The notes beneath the pieces were generated by a model. The model worked only from the letters and a program-made list of their open reading frames with translations, was not told the DNA's origin and did not search any database. Shown piece after piece: positions 1 to 8,801 of a stretch of 64,000 nt of DNA. A program made the translations under genes and the position numbers. This DNA comes from Pseudomonadota bacterium (GTDB taxonomy: Bacteria > Pseudomonadota > Gammaproteobacteria > Steroidobacterales > Steroidobacteraceae). Numbering within the stretch: position 1 is the first letter of the stretch; the number at the start of each line of letters is the position of its first letter. Location: the NCBI GenBank assembly GCA_016720075.1, contig JADJXW010000001.1, forward strand, positions 1-64,000, given 5' to 3'.

Positions 1-665
1 CGTTGCAGCGTGGCTTGTCCGAGCAATGTCTCGCTGTCTTCTGTGGAAACGGAGTAGCTCGCGCGCTGGAATTTTCCATCCAGGATCATGTTGAGGCGCC
101 GTGAACCGAGCGGGATGTTCAACCTCGGCCCAGTGGAAAACTGATTGGCGATCTGTCGGTTGTCGGGCGTGACAACAGCGATCTCCGTGATGCGCGTTTG
201 CCGGAATGAATTGGTAGTGCCCCATTCAAGGTAGTTTCGCACCAGGTCCACGTCGACGCTCGCCAGTGCCGACCCGGTAATGTCGCCGCTGTAGCGGCCT
301 GCTGAATACTCGAAATAGGCCAGATCGCCTTCAAGCTTGGCATCGACCCGATTCCAGTCGCGCGAGTTCCACTCGAATACAGCGGAAACGCCCATCACCG
401 TGTCCGTCTGCGGGGAAACGTCCTCTCGAGCAACGTTGTCGGTGTAGTCAAGGCTGGCGCCGAGACTCAGGTAGTTGGAAGCTGGGGACTCATCCCGGGC
501 AGCAAGCAGGTATTCGAGGCTCTCGCTTGCCAGCAGGGAACCAGGCGCGGTCAGCAGCAGGCTTCCGCACAGGCAACTGGTAAGGCGGATTGCGCTGCTG
601 CGAACCCCTCGAAGCTCAGCCTTGCGGTTGGGTGCCTGCAGGCCCGTACGGATGATAGTAGCCAT
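1..665 (-). CDS. Outer-membrane beta-barrel protein of the exopolysaccharide locus (partial)
   Basis: An open frame starts with ATG at 665 and runs off the left edge without a stop (about 221 codons seen). The N-terminus has a basic stretch then a hydrophobic segment (SCLCGSLLLTAPGSLLAS), read as a signal peptide. The rest alternates aromatic and polar residues with Asn/Asp turns (NYLSLGASLDYTDN, AYFEYSAGRYSGDITG), typical of transmembrane beta strands. Its place directly after the export, chain-length and kinase genes matches the outer-membrane protein of XrtA/PEP-CTERM polysaccharide loci (family known as TIGR03016). It overlaps the end of the kinase gene by 50 bases. Function by context: a barrel for polymer export or anchoring. 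The C-terminus is not visible. Confidence 0.7.
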   Translation of the reverse strand, partial: MATIIRTGLQAPNRKAELRGVRSSAIRLTSCLCGSLLLTAPGSLLASESLEYLLAARDESPASNYLSLGASLDYTDNVAREDVSPQTDTVMGVSAVFEWNSRDWNRVDAKLEGDLAYFEYSAGRYSGDITGSALASVDVDLVRNYLEWGTTNSFRQTRITEIAVVTPDNRQIANQFSTGPRLNIPLGSRRLNMILDGKFQRASYSVSTEDSETLLGQATLQ

Positions 666-1471
666 AGCGCGGTTCATTGACAGCCCTTAGCTGGTTGAGG
701 ATCAGCGATGTGGGTTTGTTGTTGCCGATCGCACCGAGCGCGTCCAGCACCAGGGGTTTCTGGCTCTCACCAGCTTTCACAACGACGACCACCTGGCCGG
801 CAACCGGCAGCAGCGACCTGGCTTCGGCGGTCATCAGGATCGGCGGTGAATCGAAAATGACGAAGCAGCTGCGGTGATCGTCCAGGTATTCCGCGAACAG
901 CGACTGCATGCGGGCGCTGCCCAGCAATTCGGGCGCTGAAGGGCGGTATTGCCCTGCGGGGAGGACGAATAATCCTGGAACATCAGTAGCGACAGTACAG
1001 CTCGCTATGTCCAGACCGGAATCGGATAGCAGGTCCATCAAGTCCGGGCTGGTGTGCCAGACCGAGGGATTCCGAAAGCCCGCGCTTGGCCACGTCGCCG
1101 TCGACCAGCAGCACGTTGAAATCCTTCTCTAGCGAGAAGCTCATGGCCAGGTTCAGGCTGGTGAAAGTCTTGCCCTCTCCGGATACCGCGCTGGTGAGCA
1201 GCAAGGACCGGCCCAGTGGCAGGGCGTCGGCGTCGCCACCCATGGCGGCCGCGATCAGCGGGCGCTTGATGCGGCGGTACTGGTTCGTGATGTCGTACTG
1301 CTGGTCATCCGGAGGCAACAGGCCAACTGCAACCAGATGCGACCGATCCAGAGTGGTGCGCGAAGCGTGGGGCAGTTGCGGCAGTTCAAGGCCGGCGGCG
1401 GCTGCGGCGGAACGCGCTTCGGCCTCTGGGGCGCGTGCCTGAAGTGCTGGCAGCCCTGGAGGTGGGGCCAC
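616..1471 (-). CDS. BY-type tyrosine autokinase, exosortase-A locus type (frameshifted)
   Basis: Two adjacent frames together encode one P-loop tyrosine kinase. The first part (1471 to about 1043) has the typical lead-in YRRIKRPLI, Walker A (SAVSGEGKTFTSLNLA) and Walker A' (VLLVDGDVAKRGLS). The second part (about 1041 to 616) carries Walker B (FVIFDSPPIL) and a Tyr-bearing tail (YGYYHPYGP) where autophosphorylation is expected. The parts join at PGL/MDLLSDS. One extra T near 1043 accounts for the break. The true N-terminus is missing: residues resembling a kinase start (VAKLESRIGG) sit at about 1470-1496 in the frame of the preceding gene. Role by family: controls polymerisation and export together with the chain-length protein. 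GTG at 1471 is only a formal start. Confidence 0.75.
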
Positions 1472-2777
1472 CGATGCGGCTCTCGAGCTTTGCCACGGGC
1501 GGATCGATGATGCTGAACTTCACGCTGCCGTTCTCGTCAGCGCGGTCGGAAAGGCGGGCGCGCTCCAGGCGCTCGACCATCGACTGGTACTGGGCCCTCG
1601 TCACGCCGTAGTCGCGGTTCAGGCGCGCGAACTCCGCTTCCACTTCCGGCGCCGTGTCCGCCATCCGGCGCAGGGCGCCGCCGCGACGTTCCCGGTCGGC
1701 GATCTGGCCCCGCAGCGTGGCGATCTCCAGGTTCACCTGGTTAAGCTGCATCTGGATCTGCTGGTGCACGGGATTCAGGTAGGCCGAGCGACCGCCGGTC
1801 TGGTCCAGGTTGCCGGCGCGCAGCGCGTCCAGTTCCTGCTTCTGGCGCACCTTCAGTTCGGCAATCGTCGAGTTCAGCGCAATGACTTCCGGATGCTGCT
1901 CGGTATATCGCAGCAGCAATTCCTGCAGCCGGGCTTCAGCCTGCTGCAGGCGCCCCGTGGAATCCAGCTCCGCGCCAGCCGCCGGCGTGTTGCGCGACAT
2001 CGGGGAATCAGCCACGGGCACATAGGTGGATTCGCCGCGCAGCTGGCTCAGCAGCGCGCTGCGCTTGAGCTCGGCCACCCGAATGTCGCCGCGGGCCTTC
2101 TCGAGCGCTTCGTTCTCGGTCTGAAGGCGCGAGAAGTAGTCACCGCTCTCACCGGGTACCAGGCCCAGGTTGCGCTTCTTGAAATCCGCCAGGCGATCCT
2201 CGGCGGCCGTGAGGCGCTTTTCATAGTCGGTGATCTGCGTCTGCAGGAATTCCTGCGCATCTTCCTGCCCCGAGCGCTTCTTGCCGATCACATCGTTGAT
2301 CAGCGAGTTCATGAGGCTGCTGACCACGATGACGCTCCTCTCGCGATCCTGGTCTCGATAGGACATCGTGTACAGGTAATTGCTGGTGCCGGTGGCCGCC
2401 TCGACCGCGATGCTCACTTCGTCGCGCAGCCGCTCGATGGCCTCTTCACGCTCCAGCGGCGAAAGGTCGGCAGGAAACACCTTGGCCTTTTCACCCACGG
2501 CGCTCAGCGTCGGCGTGCTGAGCAGCGCCTGGCGAACCAGATCGAGCTGGGACTGGATATCCGTCTCGATGGCCAGTCCCTGCAGCAGCGGCCGCAGTTC
2601 GGTGGATGTTTCGACATAGACGCGCGATCGCGCCTCGAACACATTGGGCATGATGAAGGTGACCAGCCACCCGCCCAGTGCCACCACCCACGCGATGGCC
2701 ATGGCGATCCAGCGGAAGCGCCATGCGCCGCGGATCTCGTCCTTGATGAAATCGAATTGTGCTCCGAGCGCGCTCAT
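1386..2777 (-). CDS. Polysaccharide chain-length determinant (Wzz-like, XrtA type), C-terminus lost
   Basis: Inner-membrane polysaccharide co-polymerase. Starting at ATG 2777 (MSALGAQFDFIKDEIRGAW), it has a first membrane segment (IAMAIAWVVALGGWLVTFIM), a Wzz domain (RSRVYVETSTELRPLL), long coiled-coil stretches and a GNVR-like segment (VTRAQYQSMVERLERARLS) ending in FSIIDPP. Relatives then have a second membrane helix that anchors the C-terminus. Here that helix is absent. After IDPP the frame runs into VAKLESRIGG, which looks like the start of the next kinase, and then into low-complexity Arg/Ser residues up to the stop at 1386. I infer an internal deletion fusing the two genes, real or an assembly artefact. 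The spacing of 13 bases from the export gene indicates an operon. Confidence 0.8.
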   Translation of the reverse strand: MSALGAQFDFIKDEIRGAWRFRWIAMAIAWVVALGGWLVTFIMPNVFEARSRVYVETSTELRPLLQGLAIETDIQSQLDLVRQALLSTPTLSAVGEKAKVFPADLSPLEREEAIERLRDEVSIAVEAATGTSNYLYTMSYRDQDRERSVIVVSSLMNSLINDVIGKKRSGQEDAQEFLQTQITDYEKRLTAAEDRLADFKKRNLGLVPGESGDYFSRLQTENEALEKARGDIRVAELKRSALLSQLRGESTYVPVADSPMSRNTPAAGAELDSTGRLQQAEARLQELLLRYTEQHPEVIALNSTIAELKVRQKQELDALRAGNLDQTGGRSAYLNPVHQQIQMQLNQVNLEIATLRGQIADRERRGGALRRMADTAPEVEAEFARLNRDYGVTRAQYQSMVERLERARLSDRADENGSVKFSIIDPPVAKLESRIGGPTSRAASTSGTRPRGRSAFRRSRRRP

Positions 2778-2790
2778 GTGGTGTGCCTGC

Positions 2791-3399
2791 TCAGAATCGC
2801 GATTCGGGAACGAACAGCACATCGCCCGGAAGCAGGGCGACGTTGGTGCGCAGGTCGCCCTTCTCGGCGATGTCCTTGATGCGAACCTTCAGTTCGGTGC
2901 GCTTGCCATTGACCGTGCGCACGATCTTGGAGCGATTGCCCGCGGCAAACTCCGCCAGGCCGCCTGAGGCGATCACCACATCGAGCACGGTGAGTCCGTC
3001 TCGATAGTTGATGGCCTGGGGATTCTTCAGCTGGCCGACGGCGCGCACCTGGTTCAGCACACCCTGCGGGATGGTGACGATGATGTTCACCTGCGGCGTG
3101 CGCACGTACTGCGCCAGCACCTTCTCGATGTCCCGCGCCAGTTCCACGGTGGTCTTGCCGGCGGCCACCATGTCTTCGACCAGGGGCGTGGTGATGCGCC
3201 CGTCTGGCTTGACCGGCACGGTCACGGTCAGGTCCGGATTGCGCCAGACGAAGACCTGGATGGTGTCGCCGGGGCCGATTCTGTACGAGGCGGCCACGGG
3301 GCTGGGCGGAAGAGGGGGAGCGGCCTCTGGTTCAGCGGCGAGGCTCGACACGGGCTGGACGAGCACAAGCGCAAGGCAGGCGAGAAAACGCATGTTCAT
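2791..3399 (-). CDS. Polysaccharide export protein (Wza/EpsD-like)
   Basis: Periplasmic/outer-membrane export component. From the likely start MNMRFLACLALVLVQPVSS (ATG 3399 or 3393) there is a clear signal peptide. A Poly_export domain follows (YRIGPGDTIQVFVWRNPDLT, PDGRITTPLVEDMVAAG) and then SLBB-like repeats (VRAVGQLKNPQAINYRDGLT, VLLPGDVLFVPESRF at the C-terminus). The length of about 203 residues is normal for the short export protein of XrtA loci (TIGR03027 type). There is no lipobox Cys right after the signal region, so it is probably soluble or peripheral rather than a lipoprotein. It is the first gene of the minus-strand operon that continues with the chain-length protein, kinase and outer-membrane protein. 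An upstream in-frame ATG at 3474 would add 25 residues before the signal peptide and is less likely. Confidence 0.85.
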   Translation of the reverse strand: MNMRFLACLALVLVQPVSSLAAEPEAAPPLPPSPVAASYRIGPGDTIQVFVWRNPDLTVTVPVKPDGRITTPLVEDMVAAGKTTVELARDIEKVLAQYVRTPQVNIIVTIPQGVLNQVRAVGQLKNPQAINYRDGLTVLDVVIASGGLAEFAAGNRSKIVRTVNGKRTELKVRIKDIAEKGDLRTNVALLPGDVLFVPESRF

Positions 3400-3517
3400 G
3401 AAGTACTCGGGCACTGGCGCGAAGACGCGAAATTCTAAGCGAGCAGGCATGTCGCAACGTGCCGACTGATCCACATTTCCGAATATTATGTCACACCCGG
3501 CCCGGCGCCCCGAGGGG

Positions 3518-4405
3518 CTATTCCAGGCGGGCGGACACCAGGTAGAGGCGGGTCGGCTGACCGGGATGATCCAGGTACAGCGTCAGGCGCCGCATCCGGG
3601 AAAGCCGCAGCGGATTCTCTGCATTGGTGCGGCCCACCTGGCCGATATCCAGCTCGAAGCGGCTTCTCGTCGAGGGGGGTACTCGCACCGTGCGGGCGTG
3701 GTCGAAGACGCCTGGGGCATTGTCGGGGCGGTCATCGCGCAGCATGACCGTCAGCGGCACTTCAAAGGTCTCCGGGTTGACCACATCCAGCACCAGGGAG
3801 CGGTATGGGCGCCAATCGGCCGCGGGCTCCAGGAAGTTCACGCGTGGATAGTCAGCAACCGGAAATCGAAGCAGCAATGCCCAACTGCTGTCGTTGCCGC
3901 TCCATTGCTCGGGCAGTCTGGAGCGCGCCTTTTCCGCAGTCGCGGAGGTCAGCACGAGGCTCCAGGGCCGATCGAACCCGGCAACGAGTGCCGGATTCGC
4001 ATGCCGGTCCCGATACGCCAGCGCCGTGGTGGTGATGGGTGTGAGGATCAGCACTGCGCTCACCAGCAGCAGGGTGAGGGAGGGCAGGCGCGGCGTTCCA
4101 CGCGCATGCACAGCCCCAAGCGCGACACCGGCGCCTGCCAGATCCAGCCAGAAGTCGGACAGCGATGCGGTGCGGGGGCCGGGCACCTGCAGCAGTTCGG
4201 TCGCGGCTGCCAGGGCTGCCGCAATTCCCAGCACGGCCCACCGGTTGAAATGGTTCGACAGCGCCAGCGCCACCAGCGCGAACACGGCGGCGTGCATCGT
4301 GTTCTCGAGCGTGATGAGCCAGACCCTGCTTCCGGGCAGGGTCACCGGCGCCACGATGGCCAGCAGGCCGACCGCCGCGGCAGCCGGCAGCCAGCGACGG
4401 TTCAT
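3518..4405 (-). CDS. VanZ-like membrane protein with extracytoplasmic domain
   Basis: About 295 residues. The start MNRRWLPAAAAVGLLAIVAP at 4405 overlaps the stop of the heparinase-like gene by four bases (ATGA), so translation is probably coupled. Several hydrophobic helices lie in the first 140 residues, with a VanZ-like pattern (ENTMHAAVFALVALALS, ATELLQVPGPRTASLSDFWLDLAGAGVALG). The remaining 150 residues are soluble and contain beta-rich sequence (WRPYRSLVLDVVNPETFEVPLTV) resembling a carbohydrate-binding or jelly-roll fold. VanZ-like proteins are frequent in polysaccharide loci, but their biochemical role is mostly unknown. A role in processing or anchoring the exopolysaccharide is an inference from context. 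Confidence 0.7.
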   Translation of the reverse strand: MNRRWLPAAAAVGLLAIVAPVTLPGSRVWLITLENTMHAAVFALVALALSNHFNRWAVLGIAAALAAATELLQVPGPRTASLSDFWLDLAGAGVALGAVHARGTPRLPSLTLLLVSAVLILTPITTTALAYRDRHANPALVAGFDRPWSLVLTSATAEKARSRLPEQWSGNDSSWALLLRFPVADYPRVNFLEPAADWRPYRSLVLDVVNPETFEVPLTVMLRDDRPDNAPGVFDHARTVRVPPSTRSRFELDIGQVGRTNAENPLRLSRMRRLTLYLDHPGQPTRLYLVSARLE

Positions 4406-6408
4406 AGCGAGATGACGGTCTTGAAGCGTCGCGTCGCCGAAACGCGCGCGCGCGCAACCAGCGTGTGGGAAGGCGCCTTGTGGTGATATCCGCGACTGAC
4501 CCAAGCCTGTATCGGTTCGGCGGAGGCCTTCAGCAGTTGCAGCGTCATGCCTTCCTCGACGCGCAGCACCACGCGTCGACCGGCCACATCGATGGTGCAT
4601 TCATTCGAGCCGGTCAGCGCCGGTTGGCAGTGCTCGGATAGCTGGAAATAAAGCGCCACGTCATGCGCGCCGGCGGTATCGATCTCGTCATCGATCACCA
4701 CCTGGCGCTCCGACCCCGACAGCGTCAGCGTCCGCCGATGGGTGACCGGAGATGCCAATCGGCGGTAGCCGTCATGCTCGCCGTGGATGGAGCCGCCCTG
4801 CTCATCGGGCTTCCAGGCCAGGCACTTCGCATTCGCGCGCTGCCCCCACATGAAATTGCCAAGCATCGTGGACTGGTCCAGTCCGTCGATTTCCACCGTG
4901 TTGTGGGCGCGCGTGGTGCGGAAATAGTCGCGCCATGGCCGGTAGGTGTAGTAATCGTAGGTTCCCGGGTCGACGATGACATCGGTGCCGAAGGCACGCA
5001 GCGCGAAACCCAGCGCATCGGCGTGTCCGTGCGCGGCAATGGCGCCGAAACCCAGCTCCGCGCAGTCGAAATGCACGCTGATCGCATCCGCGCTGCCTGC
5101 CGGGCCCGACTGCAGCAGGTAGTGGCCACTGTCGGTGAAGGCGAGGCTCGGCAGATTTCGCGTCGGCATCGCGGGCAACCGGGCGAAGGCTTCGGCCCCG
5201 GCGGCGCCAAGGTGCCACCGGACTGGTTCGCGCAGTCCTCCGGCCCAGGTCTTGAAGTCTTTCCGGCCGAACAGCACGGCGCCCAGTGCCAGCAGGTCGC
5301 GCGGATCGCGCGCCTCGCGGCCCAGGTCGAGCACATAACCGTCGTCGTAATCGCCGAAGAAGGGCAGGCAGTCGCCGCCCTCGCGCAGCAGGCCGAGAAA
5401 CTCCATCATCTTCTCGACCCGTTGCCAGTAGGCGGCCGGGAATTCTTCTTTACGCCAGCGACCCGCCAGGCCACAGGCGACGTAGAACTCCAGCACGAAC
5501 ATCTGGTACCCGATCGCCTGTTCCCGCGTGCAGCCGTCCGCATGGCTCTGCAGTTGCAGTTCCCGCTCGACGATCTCGCGCGCCTGATCGCGCCATCGTT
5601 GCGCGTTGGGCATCTGGTCGAAATAGGCGCAGGCCACGTAGACGCCGGCAGCTTCGCCCACCAGGTGATTGTTGGCCGAAGAGGCCTGCGAGTATTTGCG
5701 GGCGTTTTCCCAGCAGTGCAGGTAAACGGCCTCAAGGATGCGTTCCTCGAGTTCGTCGCTGATCACGCCCGACTCGCGGATGAGATCCAGCGCCCACACC
5801 CAGTTCACAAGGCGCACGCCAAGTTCCAGGCCGCTGCGCCAGTTCATGCCGGTGGGAAAGGGGTTGTCCTTCAACCATGAATCCAGTTGCTCGGCAACGG
5901 CCTCGGCGTAGCGACGCTCGCCGCTCGCGCGATACGCGCGCGCCAGGATCACCAGGTGGTGGTGCCGGCTGGGCTCCCACACCAGCTTGCAGTCGCCGGC
6001 CACGTTGAAATCGCGGTAGTCGATCGAGGGGGAAAAGCCCCGCGGCGAAGCGACATTGGCGCTGTGGTCGCGGTGCCAGTCGATGGGGTCGCCCAGGTGC
6101 CGGGACTTCAGGTCGAAGAAGCTCAGGCGGTGCGCGGCGATCTCGTCCGCCTGGCGCAGCAGGCGCTCCAACCACTGCTTCTCCTGCGCGGTGCCCCGGG
6201 CCGCAAGTTCGCCGGGGGCAAGGTCGCAGACCCGGAAAGGCGGCTTGGCGCCGGTGAGTTTCGCGGCGGTTCGGGCCTCGGCGGGCCAGCGATTCAGCGC
6301 GAAGCGGGCCTTGTCGACGAAGCCGGCGGCAACGCCCTGCAATCGCCACGCAATCTCGCCCGCGGACATGCTCTTCAGGCGCCAGTAGTACCAGGATAGG
6401 GTCTGCAT
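4402..6408 (-). CDS. Heparinase II/III family polysaccharide lyase-like protein
   Basis: About 668 residues from ATG 6408 (MQTLSWYYWRLKSMSAGEIA), the usual start of this family in polysaccharide loci; the frame stays open upstream to 6681 with non-typical sequence. The N-terminal alpha/alpha toroid is visible (FNVAGDCKLVWEPSRHHHLV, NNHLVGEAAGVYVAC). The heparinase II/III beta-sheet domain follows, with conserved FDCAELGFGAIAAHGHADAL and DPGTYDYYTYRPWRDYFRTT. The His residues in AHGHAD and the Tyr-rich loop are where catalytic residues lie in relatives. No classical signal peptide is seen, although many such proteins act in the periplasm. It is upstream of, and translationally coupled to, the VanZ-like gene. 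Likely role: trimming or degrading the exported or mislocalised polymer. Confidence 0.85.
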   Translation of the reverse strand: MQTLSWYYWRLKSMSAGEIAWRLQGVAAGFVDKARFALNRWPAEARTAAKLTGAKPPFRVCDLAPGELAARGTAQEKQWLERLLRQADEIAAHRLSFFDLKSRHLGDPIDWHRDHSANVASPRGFSPSIDYRDFNVAGDCKLVWEPSRHHHLVILARAYRASGERRYAEAVAEQLDSWLKDNPFPTGMNWRSGLELGVRLVNWVWALDLIRESGVISDELEERILEAVYLHCWENARKYSQASSANNHLVGEAAGVYVACAYFDQMPNAQRWRDQAREIVERELQLQSHADGCTREQAIGYQMFVLEFYVACGLAGRWRKEEFPAAYWQRVEKMMEFLGLLREGGDCLPFFGDYDDGYVLDLGREARDPRDLLALGAVLFGRKDFKTWAGGLREPVRWHLGAAGAEAFARLPAMPTRNLPSLAFTDSGHYLLQSGPAGSADAISVHFDCAELGFGAIAAHGHADALGFALRAFGTDVIVDPGTYDYYTYRPWRDYFRTTRAHNTVEIDGLDQSTMLGNFMWGQRANAKCLAWKPDEQGGSIHGEHDGYRRLASPVTHRRTLTLSGSERQVVIDDEIDTAGAHDVALYFQLSEHCQPALTGSNECTIDVAGRRVVLRVEEGMTLQLLKASAEPIQAWVSRGYHHKAPSHTLVARARVSATRRFKTVISL

Positions 6409-6617
6409 GCGCGCCATTATCGCCATTGCGGCATGACCGTGGCGTGCGCGTGATGCGGCCCGGGCATCGGGGGCGGAACCTGCTTCACGGTTTTCCACTG
6501 TCGGCGCATGACGACAGTTCACTGCAGCAACCAGCAGACTACGGACAGTTAGGATGCCTGGCGTATGATTAAGCGCCGACGCACGACGACGGTCAGCAGC
6601 AGAACAACGGCACGGTG

Positions 6618-7730
6618 ATGATCCAGGTTTGCGTAGTGGGAGCAGGTGCGGCGGGTGCAGTACTTGCCCACGCGATGGCACAGCGCGGGAATCGCGTCAC
6701 GCTGGTCGACAAGTCGGCCGAATGCCGGCCGTGTTTCAAGGCCGAGAAACTCGAACCAGACCAGGTCTCGCTGCTGCAGCGCCATGGCCTGATGGACGGC
6801 CTGCAGTCTGCGCTCACGCCCATCCATGGCGTCACCACCTTTCGTGGCTCGCGCATCGTCAAGACCTCGGGAGTGCATCAGTTCGGGATGCGCTATGAAT
6901 CCCTGGTCAACACCCTGCTGGCGCAGATGCCCGCCGCAGTGCAGTTCGTGAAGGCCGAGGTCGTGGGTGTATCCGCCACCGACCAGGCTGGTTCGGTGAG
7001 CCTGCGTGGAGGCCGGGTGCTGGATGCCGATCTGGTCGTGCTGGCGGCCGGTTCCGCAAGTCGTCTGGCGGTGCAGTCCGGACTGAAGCGGCGCGAAATC
7101 TCCCGCAACAATACCGTGGTGTTCGGTTTCGACTTCACCATCTCGGCCGCGCGCCTGCCCTTCGAGGGTGTGAATTTCTGGCCGGCGTTCACGAATCCGG
7201 CGAAGGTCGGCTACCTGACGCTGTTCCCGGTGCCGGGCGGGCTGCGCGCGAACCTGTTTGCCTATGCCGATCCGCGCAGCGAATGGACGGCGGCATTGCG
7301 CGCCCAGCCCGACCGTGTGCTGCGCGAAGTATTCGCGGGTCTCGATCAGGTGCTGCCGGGATTCCACGTCACCAGCCGGGTCGAGGCCGTCAACATCGAC
7401 CTGTGGACCAGTGAAACTGTTGCCTCGCGCCTCGTGGCCGTGGGGGATGCCTTCCAGAGCGTCTGCCCTTCCACCGGCACCGGGCTTTCGAAGGTATTGA
7501 CCGATGTCACCGCGCTGGTCGATGCGCTGGATGCCGGCCTGCCGGCTGGCAGGCCGATCGCGCAGATCGTGGACGACTACTATTCCAGCGAAATCAAGCA
7601 GCGCGTGGACCGCAACTCACTGCTGGCCGCGCGCCACGGCCGCATCATCGCCGCGGATCGCGGCCTTGAGGGCTGGTACCGCCGATTCGGGCGGGAGATC
7701 AAGGGTACGCTCCGCCGCTCGCGTGCCTGA
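6618..7730 (+). CDS. FAD-dependent monooxygenase/oxidoreductase (PHBH-like)
   Basis: About 371 residues. The N-terminal Rossmann motif is GxGxxG (VVGAGAAGAVLAHAMAQRG) followed by an acidic residue ending strand 2 (VTLVDKS). The second FAD motif with GD is clear (VAVGDAFQSVCPSTGTGLS). The family includes aromatic hydroxylases, halogenases and epoxidases; no halogenase WxWxIP motif is seen. ATG 6618 is preferred over GTG 6615. It is divergent from the heparinase gene across 209 bases and convergent with the acyltransferase gene, overlapping it by 114 bases at the 3' ends. It may tailor the NRPS product or modify an aromatic precursor, or belong to the polysaccharide locus; the sequence does not decide. 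Confidence 0.75.
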   Translation: MIQVCVVGAGAAGAVLAHAMAQRGNRVTLVDKSAECRPCFKAEKLEPDQVSLLQRHGLMDGLQSALTPIHGVTTFRGSRIVKTSGVHQFGMRYESLVNTLLAQMPAAVQFVKAEVVGVSATDQAGSVSLRGGRVLDADLVVLAAGSASRLAVQSGLKRREISRNNTVVFGFDFTISAARLPFEGVNFWPAFTNPAKVGYLTLFPVPGGLRANLFAYADPRSEWTAALRAQPDRVLREVFAGLDQVLPGFHVTSRVEAVNIDLWTSETVASRLVAVGDAFQSVCPSTGTGLSKVLTDVTALVDALDAGLPAGRPIAQIVDDYYSSEIKQRVDRNSLLAARHGRIIAADRGLEGWYRRFGREIKGTLRRSRA

Positions 7731-8744
7731 AGCGGGGATGCGCACCCAGGACGGACGCTCGTAGAGGTATTTCAACGGCGTGCGGCGCGCCACCCAGTAC
7801 AGCGCGAACGAGAACACCACGCAGACCGTCCAGATCCCGATGGCGGCAGTGGAGTTCTGCACGTTGATGCCCTTCAGTGCGGTCAGTTCGACGAACAGCA
7901 TCAGCGGAATGAAGAATCCCAGGTAGAGCACCAGCGAGTTGCGGCCCATGTAGTTGACCAGCCTGGCCGGGCTCGCGCGCCACACGAGCGTGCTGAAGGT
8001 GATGACTCCCGCGATGCCCATGAAGCGCAGTATCAGCCCCATGATGGGATGCGGACCAAGCCGCAGGTCCATCAGCACCATGATGAAGTAGTTGCCGATC
8101 GCCCACGACAGCAGCGCGATGACAGAGGTGGTGCGATTCTGGGCGATCCACTGTGACGCCCGCAGGATCAGCGGCGCGGCGATGTAGCCCACATAGAAGA
8201 AGATGAAGTGATTGCCGAACAGTTCGATGGCATACACGCTGGCCGGCAGGCCTTCCCAGTACAGGAACAGGGCGCCCAGCACCATCAGCACCGGTGGCAC
8301 ATTCCGGCACAGACGCGTGACCAGGAAATAGCAGGCCAGCATCTGCACGAACCACAGGTTGCCCTCGGGCGCCGCGATCATCTTGTAGAAGATCTGCCAG
8401 ACCGCATCCGTCGCGCCAGCCGGCGCTTGGGCCACCCAGGTAATCGGGACATACACGAACGACCACACCACCAGGAAGTACAGGTAGTGCACCACGCGCG
8501 TGTCCGGAAATTGCGCCAGGGCCGGTTGATCACGCGGCCCATCAGCAGCCCCGAGATCAAAGAAATCCGGCATACGGAAGGGAAGCGAGAAGCGGGCGTA
8601 ATCGTGGAACCAGCCCGTCTCCAGGTGAAGCTGCTTGTCGGCCCACATCCAGACCACGGAGAGGATGCACAGGCCCTTGGCAAAATCGAGCCAACCGAAG
8701 CGGCTGTCTTCGGTGGGGAGGGCTGGGTTCGCGGCGCCGGACAT
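7617..8744 (-). CDS. Acyltransferase-3/OpgC-like membrane protein (compensated frameshift)
   Basis: About 375 residues and about ten hydrophobic helices. The start MSGAANPALPTEDSRFGWLDFAKG contains the family's WLDFAKGLCILSVVWMW segment. Acyltransferase-3 enzymes move acetyl or succinyl groups onto sugars or lipids at the membrane. Between about 8570 and 8510 the frame reads as an un-family-like string (FFDLGAADGPRDQPALAQF), while the neighbouring frame reads ISGLLMGRVINRPWRNF, the expected helix-loop of the family. Two opposite indels about 60 bases apart therefore seem to have swapped the frame and restored it. The 3' end overlaps the monooxygenase gene. A perfect CRP-like palindrome lies just upstream of the start. 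Substrate unknown; a sugar in the exopolysaccharide or the NRPS product are both possible. Confidence 0.8.
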   Translation of the reverse strand: MSGAANPALPTEDSRFGWLDFAKGLCILSVVWMWADKQLHLETGWFHDYARFSLPFRMPDFFDLGAADGPRDQPALAQFPDTRVVHYLYFLVVWSFVYVPITWVAQAPAGATDAVWQIFYKMIAAPEGNLWFVQMLACYFLVTRLCRNVPPVLMVLGALFLYWEGLPASVYAIELFGNHFIFFYVGYIAAPLILRASQWIAQNRTTSVIALLSWAIGNYFIMVLMDLRLGPHPIMGLILRFMGIAGVITFSTLVWRASPARLVNYMGRNSLVLYLGFFIPLMLFVELTALKGINVQNSTAAIGIWTVCVVFSFALYWVARRTPLKYLYERPSWVRIPASGTRAAERTLDLPPESAVPALKAAIRGDDAAVARGQQ

Positions 8745-8760
8745 GATTGCGTTCCTATGC

Positions 8761-8782
8761 GAATGTGATAGCCGTCACATTC
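8761..8782. promoter_or_regulatory. CRP/Clp/Vfr-type palindrome
   Basis: A perfect inverted repeat with 8-base arms and a 6-base centre. The core is TGTGA, six bases (TAGCCG), then TCACA, the textbook CRP half-site spacing. It lies 17 bases upstream of the acyltransferase start codon and 20 bases beyond the end of the thioesterase gene. This close to the start codon it would more likely block than activate, unless transcription starts elsewhere. No T-run follows, so it is not a good terminator. Confidence 0.55.
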
Positions 8783-8801
8783 TTTGTAGGCGCAATCCTA
8801 A

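Noticed and set aside
1764..2879. Long plus-strand open frame opposite the chain-length gene
   Set aside because: It lies antisense to a gene with clear family motifs; long antisense frames are common in high-GC DNA and this one has no recognisable domain.
8761..8782. Transcription terminator for the thioesterase gene
   Set aside because: The stem is not GC-rich and no T-run follows on either strand; the exact TGTGA-N6-TCACA pattern fits a CRP-type site better.
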